A program made the translations under genes and the position numbers. The notes below the pieces were generated by a model. It was given only the letters and a program-made list of their open reading frames with translations. It was not told the DNA's origin and made no database searches. A stretch of DNA of 64,000 nucleotides, from NCBI GenBank assembly GCA_905234835.1, contig CAJOIZ010000003.1:1-64000 (forward strand), written 5' to 3'. This document shows, in pieces, positions 43,556 through 50,409 of this stretch (position 1 is the first letter of the stretch; every line of letters starts with the position of its first letter). The stretch comes from Paludibacteraceae bacterium. Lineage in GTDB: Bacteria > Bacteroidota > Bacteroidia > Bacteroidales > Paludibacteraceae.

Positions 43556-44078
43556 TTTTGCTCAAAATGTTTTTCAGTATGTCAAGGGTCGTTGTGACTT
43601 CGTGTTAGGCAGCTGCGTGTTGGTGAGTGGATGTTTATGATTTATGATTTATGGTTTATGATTTCAAATTTCAAATTTCAAATTTCAAATTTATGGTTTA
43701 GACTTCGTGTTGATTGTTTATGATTTATGATTTATGGTTTATGATTTCAAATTTCAAATTTCAAATTTCAAATTTATGGTTTAGACTTCGTGTTGATTAC
43801 TACGTGTTGGGGAGTTAATGTTTATGATTTATGGTTTATGATTTCAAATTTCAAAATTCAAATTGCAAATTTATGGTTTAGACTGCGTGTTTGTGAGCTG
43901 CGTGTTTTTTTGTTGTTTGCGGACATACATGGGATATGTTCGTAATGGTAGGTCATATTGAAAGAACAGATAATGGACAAAAGCGGATGAGGATGATTTT
44001 ACTATAAAAAGTCAGACACAAAACTTTCGTTCCGTGTCTGACAGATAAAGTGATATACCCAATCCACTTATGAAAGAC
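43556..44078. repeat. Boundary 4: repeat block between ATPase C and the RelE/ParE module
   Basis: Contains CAGTATGTCAAGGGTCG (about 43575), TGCGTGTT phrases, three successive blocks of TTTATGATTTATGG plus AAATTTCAAATTTCAAATT plus TTATGGTTTAGACT, and the toxin terminator at 44011-44042. The blocks at 43630 and 43715 are near-identical, a recent duplication. This boundary lacks the 50-bp hairpin repeat. Confidence 0.7.
44011..44042 (-). terminator. Terminator of the RelE/ParE module
   Basis: GTCAGACAC and GTGTCTGAC form a 9-bp stem; on the minus strand TTTTTATAG follows. It is almost the same stem as the terminator of ATPase A (TCTGACACGG), suggesting common origin. Confidence 0.8.
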
Positions 44079-44387
44079 TTACAAGCCTTGTGCCAGCGAT
44101 TCAGGCTCGCGCCGACATTCCCAAAAATCAGCAATGACAATCCGCTCGCTTTCTACGTAATAAATGAGCTTGCTTTGTTTGGTCACAACCACGCTCCGGT
44201 AACTCTTTTGCCGGTGCGCTAACAATGGCTCAATCTTCCCATAATGGGGGAAAGATGCCAATTGCCCGGCGGTCGCCTCAGCCTTCTGCATAAATTTCAA
44301 ACGAGCCTGTTCTCCAAAATCACGCTTGATATATTCCTCGACACTATGCAGAGCCTGCTCCGCCCTTTCAGCCCAAATGACCGTCAT
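44079..44387 (-). CDS. RelE/ParE-type toxin
   Basis: 102 residues from ATG 44387 (MTVIWAERAEQALHSVEEYI). The track's longer start is inside the antitoxin gene. Features of the RelE/ParE fold are the N-terminal helix pair with KFMQKAEATAGQLASFPHYG and the strands YRSVVVTKQSKLIYYVESER and IVIADFWECRREP. The ATG overlaps the antitoxin stop (ATGA). Family knowledge: gyrase poison or mRNA interferase. Confidence 0.85.
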   Translation of the reverse strand: MTVIWAERAEQALHSVEEYIKRDFGEQARLKFMQKAEATAGQLASFPHYGKIEPLLAHRQKSYRSVVVTKQSKLIYYVESERIVIADFWECRREPESLAQGL

Positions 44388-44614
44388 ACGGCAACTTGCT
44401 TTTGAGAGTGAAAGACCTGTTCGGTGGTTTTCCATCTGCCTTCCTCTATCTGCCGCTCCGTTTCATCAAGGCGTGCGTCTATTTCGGACAGCGAATAAGG
44501 CTCAACCTTGCGGGTGGAAATCCTTTCGTTCAGTTGTCTCGAAAACCATTCCTGCTCCGTTTCAGACAGACTGAGAACCACTAACAGAAGATGCTGCAAT
44601 GCTTCCTGTGCCAT
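44384..44614 (-). CDS. Antitoxin of the RelE/ParE module
   Basis: 76 residues, mostly helical and acidic: LSLSETEQEWFSRQLNERIS, then SLSEIDARLDETERQIEEGR ending near VFHSQKQVAV. It precedes the toxin with a 4-bp overlap. The sequence resembles the short antitoxins that accompany Bacteroidetes RelE/ParE toxins. No obvious DNA-binding motif is visible. Confidence 0.75.
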   Translation of the reverse strand: MAQEALQHLLLVVLSLSETEQEWFSRQLNERISTRKVEPYSLSEIDARLDETERQIEEGRWKTTEQVFHSQKQVAV

Positions 44615-44657
44615 AGTTGTATAGTTTTTGAGATGTAATTCCGGCTGAATAACAGCG

Positions 44658-44665
44658 CAAAATTA
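44658..44665 (-). promoter_or_regulatory. -7 box of the RelE/ParE module
   Basis: CAAAATTA on the plus strand is TAATTTTG on the minus strand, followed by GCGC, 44 bp upstream of the antitoxin ATG. Confidence 0.6.
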
Positions 44666-44672
44666 CGGCAAC

Positions 44673-44689
44673 TTTTGCAAACTGCAAAA
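44673..44689. promoter_or_regulatory. Putative operator of the RelE/ParE module
   Basis: TTTTGCA-AAC-TGCAAAA is a perfect 7-bp inverted repeat with a 3-bp centre. It begins 8 bp upstream of the -7 box and extends toward the expected -33 position. Autorepression by the toxin-antitoxin complex would fit. Confidence 0.55.
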
Positions 44690-44699
44690 ATTCCGTCAC

Positions 44700-45249
44700 A
44701 TTATCTGTTTTTTTCAATACGTCAAAGGTCGATTTCAGCTTCGCTGTTGGTCACTGCCATCCTCGCCCTTGTCCGCAACCATAAAAGTCCACCGGACTTT
44801 CATGTAGTGAGTGGATGTTTGTGACTGCGTGTTAAGATGTTACATCATTTAAACGGACGCTTTGTTGGATAATATCCAACCCAACAGACGATGCTATATG
44901 CCGATTGACAATCGGCGAAATGCAAAGAAGAAAAAACGCGAGGCTGACGCCTCGCGCACTGAATAAAGAAGGTGCCGGATACAATCCGAGGGAATGGACA
45001 TACGTTTTGATTAGTCCAAAATGTTCAACAATGACTCAAAAAGACACAATCTAAAACAATACGCTTTGTTGGATAATATCCAACCCAATGGACGATGCTA
45101 TATGCCGATTGACAATCGGCAATTACAAAGAAACAGAAACGCGAGGCTGATGCCTCGCGTTTCTGAATAAAGAGGGGGCCGGAATAAGATTCCGGGCTAA
45201 CGGACGAAGATGGGGTCTGAATAATGAACGGAGCGGCGATGTTGCAGGG
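44700..45249. repeat. Boundary 5 and a ~140-bp direct duplication with four hairpins per copy
   Basis: CAATACGTCAAAGGTCG (44716), CAGCTTCGCTGTTGG and the boundary repeat (44754-44808) are followed by two copies of a 140-bp unit at 44857 and 45061, 204 bp apart. Each copy has GTTGGAT-AAT-ATCCAAC, GCCGATT-GAC-AATCGGC, GCGAGGC-TGAY-GCCTCGC and a fourth hairpin that differs (CCGGAT-ACA-ATCCG or CCGGAAT-AAG-ATTCCGG). No gene. Confidence 0.8.
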
Positions 45250-45951
45250 TTACATTATCGGGAACCAGACGAAGACGGCGGCATCCCAGAGGGCGTGGCT
45301 CAGGATGATAGCTGGCAGCCAGTCGCGGCGGAAAGCGTACAGCCCGCCCCAGACGATGCCGCAGACGAGCGCTGCCATCACGAGCATGAAGTTCATTGCG
45401 GGTACATGTATGAGTGTGTAGATGGCAGTAGCGACCACCATTGCCGCCCATCCGGCAGGCAGACGTTGGAGCCACAGAGGGCGGTTCTCCTTGAACAGGC
45501 GGCAGAAAGACTCCTGCACGTAGCCGCGCCAGAAAATCTCCTCCGCCGGACCAATCAGACACAGCAGCAGCCAGCCAATCAGTTGCTGATCGGCTGACTG
45601 TTTCAGTCCATAGACGGCATCCACCTCCACACGTGCGAAGGACGGGAACAGCCATTGGGCAGCTTTGTCGCCGACCCAGAACATGCCCCACAGAACAGCA
45701 GCTATGCCTATGCCCAAGCCGAGTTGCTTTATGGCAAACAGCACTGCGCCGGAGGACGAGCAGGCGCTCTTCCAATCCTGCCAGCGTTCCTTCCAGAGGT
45801 CACGACCGTACCAGAAGGACAGTGCCAGCAACAAGACAGCGGCAGAGGACATGACGCCCCAGAAATTCACATTGCCCGCCGTCCACGGCGAGAACATCAT
45901 GAACCACAGCAGTGCTGCGACGAACAAGGCATTGGAGAGATGTCGTTTCAT
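45250..45951 (-). CDS. CPBP (CAAX/Abi-type) intramembrane metalloprotease
   Basis: 233 residues with six or more hydrophobic segments. The motif GPAEEIFWRGYVQESFCRLF is the EExxxR signature, IYTLIHVPAMNF supplies the His, and LPAIILSHALWDAAVF is the third conserved block. Such proteases act within the membrane; substrates here are unknown. It is the last gene of a three-gene operon behind the MenA-like gene (4-bp gap). Confidence 0.9.
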   Translation of the reverse strand: MKRHLSNALFVAALLWFMMFSPWTAGNVNFWGVMSSAAVLLLALSFWYGRDLWKERWQDWKSACSSSGAVLFAIKQLGLGIGIAAVLWGMFWVGDKAAQWLFPSFARVEVDAVYGLKQSADQQLIGWLLLCLIGPAEEIFWRGYVQESFCRLFKENRPLWLQRLPAGWAAMVVATAIYTLIHVPAMNFMLVMAALVCGIVWGGLYAFRRDWLPAIILSHALWDAAVFVWFPIM

Positions 45952-45955
45952 AGGT

Positions 45956-46864
45956 TTATCCGAAGAAATGTGTGAACCCTACCGTCCCCATTATACCTGC
46001 AAAGAGCAGCAGGGAGGAAACGAGTTGCTGTTTGGCGGTCAGTTCGTCGAGGTGGTTGATAGCGTCCTTGTCGGTAGAAAGACGTGCCATCATCCGGCAG
46101 TTGCCCCAAGCCATCGGCAGCGACAGCAGGATGAGCAGTGCGCCCCACGGCAGTTTGCCGTACAGGATGCAGACCACCACCCATACGACGGGCAGCATGA
46201 CCTCGATGTAATAGATTACCTGGCTTGCCGAGACACCAATCATCATCGGTACGGTGCGTATGTTTGCGCGTGTGTCGGTGGCTATGTCGCGTGTGTTGTT
46301 GGCGTGGAGTACTGCGTTCGTGATGGGCACGTATGCCAGCACGAGCCACAGCGCATCGGTATAGACCGCACAATCGGACGCATCCGTCACGACGACCATA
46401 GCCGTACCCAGTGCGGGCAGCAGACCGAAGTTCAGGAAGATGTCCACGTCGCCGAGGGCGCGGAACTTCAGCACCCAATAAAAGAACGCGGTCAGTCCTC
46501 CGACAGCACCTATCCACAGCAGGTTCCACGAACCTGCCCACGCAATCGCCAGTCCGTTCAGCACGGCAAGTGCGAACAGCACATAGGCATAGCGTTTGAT
46601 CTGCACATCCGTCATCGCGCCGTCCACGAGTGTCCGTGACCCGTAGGTGTCGGCAGCATCCACGCCACGACGGTAGTCATAGTAGTCGCTCAGGGCATTG
46701 GCGGCTGCGTGGAAGAGGATAATCCCGACGGTCGCCCATAAGGACATACACCAACTGACGGGATAACCCATCCAAAAAAGACCCGCCGTGGTCACCAGCA
46801 CCGGCATGACCGATACGGGAAATGACCACGGACGAGTAGCAATAAAATATGTGCGTGCGCTCAT
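45956..46864 (-). CDS. menA: UbiA-family prenyltransferase, MenA-like
   Basis: 302 residues with about eight membrane segments. ATRPWSFPVSVMPVLVTTAG near the start and NALSDYYDYRRGVD (the NDxxDxxxD-type motif) match 1,4-dihydroxy-2-naphthoate polyprenyltransferase, the membrane step of menaquinone synthesis. The second motif is HANNTRDIATDTRANIRTVP. No other men genes are in the window, so a related UbiA enzyme remains possible. It starts 3 bp after the C1 peptidase stop. Confidence 0.85.
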   Translation of the reverse strand: MSARTYFIATRPWSFPVSVMPVLVTTAGLFWMGYPVSWCMSLWATVGIILFHAAANALSDYYDYRRGVDAADTYGSRTLVDGAMTDVQIKRYAYVLFALAVLNGLAIAWAGSWNLLWIGAVGGLTAFFYWVLKFRALGDVDIFLNFGLLPALGTAMVVVTDASDCAVYTDALWLVLAYVPITNAVLHANNTRDIATDTRANIRTVPMMIGVSASQVIYYIEVMLPVVWVVVCILYGKLPWGALLILLSLPMAWGNCRMMARLSTDKDAINHLDELTAKQQLVSSLLLFAGIMGTVGFTHFFG

Positions 46865-46867
46865 TGT

Positions 46868-48088
46868 TTAGAGACCGAGTTTCTTACGGATATCCTTGGG
46901 AATAGCGTCTTTGTGAACGAGGATGTCGTTGGTCTTGTACTGCATGAAGGCAGTGGAAACGTACCAGATACCGTTGTAGTCAAAGCCCTTGGTTCCCCAC
47001 GAGTTCTTAATCATATAATAGATCTTGCCGTTCTGGTCTTTAGCGCGGCCGAAGATCTGCATTCCGTGGTCATCGGTAGTCTCCCAGTTGTTGTAAGCTT
47101 CCTGACGCATTTCCTGCGTGATGGTGCGTTCGGGCAAGGGGCGTTTGGTCAGTTCCTCGCGTTTGCTCTTCGCGTCCATACCGAGCCAGTGCGCCATGTC
47201 GGTACCGGTAATCTGTGCGCCGTTCTCCTCATCGGGAACCACGCCCACGCCTTTGCGGGTGAAGCCTTGTTCGCTAACGTCAGCACCCCAAGCCATAGTG
47301 AAGCCTTTGTCGAGCGCGTTGTCAATGATACGCATGAGGTCCTCCATCGGGACGTTGTACATCATATCCATGCGCCAGTTGTCGGGCACTTCCAATGCGA
47401 AGCGGGGATGACCTTCTTCGTAGGAGTAGGGGTGGTGGGTGTAGCTGGTGATGCTTACGTAGTCGTCAGCGTTCAGGTTAAGCGCCTTAACGTAGGACAG
47501 GGGAGTCTGTTTCTTTCCGTCCACCATGAAGTCCTTCGGACATTCGCCGAGATAGGTGTCATAGACAGCCTGCAGACCCTGTTTCCATACGGGTGTGAGT
47601 TTGCCGAGGCTGCGGGTGAGCGCTTTCACGTAGCCGTTGGCTACAGCATCCAGTTCTTTGTGAACGGGGAGTGTGTCAGCAGGTGTGCTGCCGTACTTGA
47701 TACCGGGCATTTCCGACTGGGGAACGAGACCGTAGTGCTTCATGCAGTAGATGACGTCGTACGCGCTGCCGCCGGCTGCGAACTGTGCGTTCTGATACAT
47801 ACGTACCACATACTCAGCGCGGTCCACCATCGTATGGCTGACCACGAACATCTCGGCAAAGTCCACCACTTTGCCCTTGTTGAGACGCATTACCTCGCTC
47901 TCAAGGAATCCGAGGGTAGAGAAGCACCAGCATGTGCCGCTACGGTGTTGGTCTTTGATGGGCGTAATGGCTACGCTGTCAACTGTGGTGAACACGAACC
48001 CCGAATCCTGTTTCTGTTCGGTTTCCTCTGTCTGCGCCATAGCAATTGCGCTGACTGCTGTCAAAGCTAAAAGAAGGAACTTTTTCAT
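46868..48088 (-). CDS. Secreted C1-family cysteine peptidase (PepC/bleomycin hydrolase-like)
   Basis: 406 residues. The signal peptide is MKKFLLLALTAVSAIAMAQ. The catalytic Cys is in KDQHRSGTCWCFSTLGFLES, the His in TTDDHGMQIFG and the Asn in YYMIKNSWGTKGFD. The overall pattern follows the PepC/bleomycin hydrolase branch of papain-like enzymes, here exported, probably to the periplasm. First gene of the operon with the MenA- and CPBP-type genes. Confidence 0.92.
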   Translation of the reverse strand: MKKFLLLALTAVSAIAMAQTEETEQKQDSGFVFTTVDSVAITPIKDQHRSGTCWCFSTLGFLESEVMRLNKGKVVDFAEMFVVSHTMVDRAEYVVRMYQNAQFAAGGSAYDVIYCMKHYGLVPQSEMPGIKYGSTPADTLPVHKELDAVANGYVKALTRSLGKLTPVWKQGLQAVYDTYLGECPKDFMVDGKKQTPLSYVKALNLNADDYVSITSYTHHPYSYEEGHPRFALEVPDNWRMDMMYNVPMEDLMRIIDNALDKGFTMAWGADVSEQGFTRKGVGVVPDEENGAQITGTDMAHWLGMDAKSKREELTKRPLPERTITQEMRQEAYNNWETTDDHGMQIFGRAKDQNGKIYYMIKNSWGTKGFDYNGIWYVSTAFMQYKTNDILVHKDAIPKDIRKKLGL

Positions 48089-48142
48089 CTTTGTGTTGGT
48101 TTATAAATGTTGGTTAATTGTTGATTATCCATTAACGAGCGG

Positions 48143-48150
48143 CAAAAGTA
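48143..48150 (-). promoter_or_regulatory. -7 box of the C1 peptidase operon
   Basis: CAAAAGTA on the plus strand is TACTTTTG on the minus strand, 55 bp upstream of the ATG. The tRNA-Gln terminator-like inverted repeat (AAACGGATTT...AAATCCGTTT, about 48157-48195) lies just upstream. Confidence 0.65.
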
Positions 48151-48208
48151 CAAGAAAAACGGATTTCTGCAAAATATTTCGCAAAAATCCGTTTCCTTTC
48201 ATGCCTTG

Positions 48209-48279
48209 TTGCCTAACCAGGACTCGAACCCAGACAGACAGAACCAGAATCTGTAGTGCTACCATTACACCATTAGGCA
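48209..48279 (-). tRNA. tRNA-Gln (anticodon CTG)
   Basis: Minus-strand cloverleaf. Acceptor TGCCTAA/TTAGGCA, anticodon arm ACAGA-TTCTGGT-TCTGT with anticodon CTG, and T-arm with GGTTCGAGTCC. 71 nt, CCA not encoded. A TACCTTTG -7 box is at 48305-48312 on the minus strand, with a terminator-like repeat downstream. Confidence 0.93.
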
Positions 48280-48304
48280 ATGCATTTTCCCTCGAAAAAG
48301 CGCG

Positions 48305-48312
48305 CAAAGGTA
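48305..48312 (-). promoter_or_regulatory. -7 box of tRNA-Gln
   Basis: CAAAGGTA on the plus strand is TACCTTTG-CGCGC on the minus strand, 26 bp upstream of the tRNA. Confidence 0.65.
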
Positions 48313-48341
48313 CGGCTATTTTCCGAACCGCCAAAGGAAAA

Positions 48342-48941
48342 TCATAAAAAATCGCACAAAAAATACTCAATCAGTCCTAACGCCCCGAAAAACAGTATGA
48401 GGTAGATGGGGTGGCTCACGGCATCGAGCACCTTCCGGCGCGCACTTCCTTCCGATGAGGCAACCACCACAGGCAGGACGCTGCAAACGAAAGCCAGTCC
48501 AAAGACGACCCAGCTGCCCCAATCGGGGAACGTAGCCGGTGTGACCAGCATCACGGCGGCGTGTGCGATGAGCAGCACTACTGCCAGACGGATGATGCGG
48601 AGCACCCAAATAAAGACGGCATTGTCCTGCCAGCGGTCGCGTATATAGTCGTACATGCGGCACACCGCCAGCATAATCACCAGCGACGGCAGCACAATCC
48701 CCGCAGAGGCAATGAGGCTGCCCCATACGCCGCCCGCCGTGTAACCCACGTAGGTAGCGCAGTTCATGCCAATCGGTCCCGGCGTGACCTGACTGATGGC
48801 GACCATATCCACGAACTCCTGCTCCGTAGCCCATCCGTAATGCAGCACCTCCTGCTGAATGAGCGAGATAATCGCCATGCCTCCTCCGAAACCGAGGAAG
48901 CCTATCTTCAGGAACGAAAGAAAGAGTTGCAGGTAAACCAT
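48342..48941 (-). CDS. Chromate transporter family protein, half 2
   Basis: 199 residues from ATG 48941, directly after the stop of half 1; the track's 48983 start overlaps that gene. The conserved CHR motif FLKIGFLGFGGGMAIISLIQ and the ISQVTPGPIGMNCATYVGYT block are intact, with about six membrane segments. Paired half-size ChrA proteins form heterodimeric transporters in many bacteria. Chromate is the family name; the natural substrate may be sulfate or another anion. Confidence 0.9.
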   Translation of the reverse strand: MVYLQLFLSFLKIGFLGFGGGMAIISLIQQEVLHYGWATEQEFVDMVAISQVTPGPIGMNCATYVGYTAGGVWGSLIASAGIVLPSLVIMLAVCRMYDYIRDRWQDNAVFIWVLRIIRLAVVLLIAHAAVMLVTPATFPDWGSWVVFGLAFVCSVLPVVVASSEGSARRKVLDAVSHPIYLILFFGALGLIEYFLCDFL

Positions 48942-48942
48942 A

Positions 48943-49362
48943 TCACCATATATGTTTGGCAATCCGTACGACCGTTGCGGCAATCAGCGCCACGACAGCG
49001 GGGCGTATCCAACGGAACACCGCTTCCACGGCAGGAAGCGTCTTGTATCGGGAGAAAAACACCGCAATCAGCAGAATAACAATGACGGAAGGCAATACAG
49101 CTCCTGCGACGCAGACCGTCACGCCGCGCCATCCCGCCAGCCGGTGACCAAGAAAAATAGCGCTGTTAACGGCAATCAGTCCGGGAGCCGCCTGCGCGAG
49201 CGCCATCATATTGAGGAACTCTTTCTCGTCGAGCCAGTGATGCCTGTCCACCACTTCGCGCTGAACGAGCGCGAGCATGGCGTACCCGCCGCCGATGGTG
49301 AACGCACCAATCTTCAGGTACGTCACGAACAGCGTCCATAGTTCCGGCTTATTCGCGCTCAC
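48943..49362 (-). CDS. Chromate transporter family protein, half 1 (short)
   Basis: 139 residues with motif YLKIGAFTIGGGYAMLALVQ and LAQAAPGLIAVNSAIFLGHR. It ends VVRIAKHIW after about four membrane segments, some 40 residues shorter than half 2 and than usual half-transporters. Its start overlaps the uridine kinase stop by 14 bp. The truncation seems real, since the stop is followed directly by the next gene. Confidence 0.85.
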   Translation of the reverse strand: MSANKPELWTLFVTYLKIGAFTIGGGYAMLALVQREVVDRHHWLDEKEFLNMMALAQAAPGLIAVNSAIFLGHRLAGWRGVTVCVAGAVLPSVIVILLIAVFFSRYKTLPAVEAVFRWIRPAVVALIAATVVRIAKHIW

Positions 49363-49966
49363 GAATCTGCTGTTTGATGAATTTAGCCATCATGTTGATG
49401 GCAGCGTTGTTGTGTCCTCCCTGGGGGATAATGACGTCGGCGAACCGCTTGCACGGCTCGATGAACTGCTCGTGCATGGGTTTGAGCACTTTCTGGTAGC
49501 GTTCAATGACCATCTCGGTCGTGCGTCCGCGTTCCACTATGTCGCGGCTGATGACGCGTATCAGTCGGTCGTCGGCATCCGCATCCACGAACACCTTCAG
49601 ATCCATCTGCTCGCGCAGTTTATAGTGGTGGAGCACCATGATCCCTTCCAGGATGATAATCTCGCTCGGCTCTACATGCACCGTATCTTTGAGGCGTGAG
49701 GAGGTCACGTAGTCATATACAGGCTGCTCGACCGCATGGCCTTGCTTCAGCTCCTGCAAGTGGTTGATGAGCAGTTTCCACTCGAACGCGTCGGGATGGT
49801 CGAAGTTAATCTTCTGCCGCTCCTCCACAGGGATGTTGCTCGAATCCTTGTAGTACGAATCCAAAGGAATGACTGTTACTTCGCCTTTAGGAAGACGCTC
49901 AATGAGTTTTCTCACCACCGTCGTTTTGCCCGAGCCGGTGCCGCCCGCAATGCCGATAATAAACAT
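49349..49966 (-). CDS. udk: Uridine kinase
   Basis: 205 residues. The P-loop is IGIAGGTGSGKTTVVRKLIE, followed by VIPLDSYYKD, NFDHPDAFEW, PVYDY and IILEGIMVL, all typical of bacterial uridine/cytidine kinase. Normal length. First gene of an operon with the two chromate-transporter halves; -7 box at 49987. Confidence 0.95.
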   Translation of the reverse strand: MFIIGIAGGTGSGKTTVVRKLIERLPKGEVTVIPLDSYYKDSSNIPVEERQKINFDHPDAFEWKLLINHLQELKQGHAVEQPVYDYVTSSRLKDTVHVEPSEIIILEGIMVLHHYKLREQMDLKVFVDADADDRLIRVISRDIVERGRTTEMVIERYQKVLKPMHEQFIEPCKRFADVIIPQGGHNNAAINMMAKFIKQQIRERE

Positions 49967-49986
49967 AGTGTTGCTTTTTTGCGCCG

Positions 49987-49994
49987 CAAAAGTA
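49987..49994 (-). promoter_or_regulatory. -7 box of the udk operon
   Basis: CAAAAGTA on the plus strand reads TACTTTTG-CGGCG on the minus strand, 21 bp upstream of ATG 49966. Confidence 0.65.
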
Positions 49995-50268
49995 GGCTAT
50001 ATTTTTGTAGTGTGCAATATAATCATCATAAAACCCTCGGGATTGTGATAGTTGATAGTTGATAGTTGATAGTTTAGTGAAGTTGAGAGTTGAGGGTTGA
50101 AAGTTTATGGTTTATGACTGCGTGTTGGTGACTGCGTGTTGGGGAACACTGCGTGTTTGTTACTGCGTGTTAGTTAGTAAATGTCGTTTTGGGTTGTTAT
50201 GGTTAATATTATTGGTTTCGTTATTCTTCTTGGCTGTATAATATATTTCCGTGTTCTGAAACAATGCT

Positions 50269-50372
50269 TATCCCACGCCTTTTTTGTAAATTCATTACTT
50301 GTTATCCCACGCCTTTTTTGTAAAAATGATGCTTTTTATCCCAAGATATTTTTGTAATGTATTTATTTACCG
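50269..50372. repeat. Three 34-bp direct repeats upstream of ATPase B
   Basis: TCCCACGCC/TCCCACGCC/TCCCAAGAT begin at 50271, 50305 and 50339, an exact 34-bp period. Each is followed by TTTTTGTAA. The last unit abuts the -7 box at 50373, so it covers the -33 position. Confidence 0.8.
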
Positions 50373-50380
50373 TACTTTTG
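50373..50380 (+). promoter_or_regulatory. -7 box of DUF4143 ATPase B
   Basis: TACTTTTG-CGGCG lies 29 bp upstream of ATG 50410 and inside the track's longer ORF, supporting the later start. Confidence 0.7.
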
Positions 50381-50409
50381 CGGCGTTAAACCAAAACGAC
50401 CGTAATAAT

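Larger units (their letters stand above)
49995..50409. repeat. Spacer with 7-nt array, TGCGTGTT phrases and three 34-bp repeats
   Basis: 50046-50095 holds GTTGATA/GTTGAGA 7-nt units. 50105-50180 holds GACTGCGTGTTGGTG phrases. 50271-50372 holds the three direct repeats of ATPase B, followed by its promoter. Confidence 0.75.

Noticed and set aside
38269-45249. Classical integron
   Set aside because: Gene modules and recurring boundaries suggest a cassette array, but there is no tyrosine integrase, and the boundary repeat does not show attC R and L box structure to my eye.
45197-45775. 192-aa minus ORF overlapping the CPBP protease
   Set aside because: Alternative frame of the same DNA; the CPBP frame has all three conserved motifs.
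46913-48070. 385-aa plus-strand ORF opposite the C1 peptidase
   Set aside because: Antisense shadow of a strongly supported gene; no promoter, no start signals, His/Val-rich artefact composition.
50269-50372. CRISPR-like three-copy repeat
   Set aside because: Only three contiguous units with a 34-bp period, no true spacers, no leader and no cas genes; a tandem direct repeat by the promoter explains it better.
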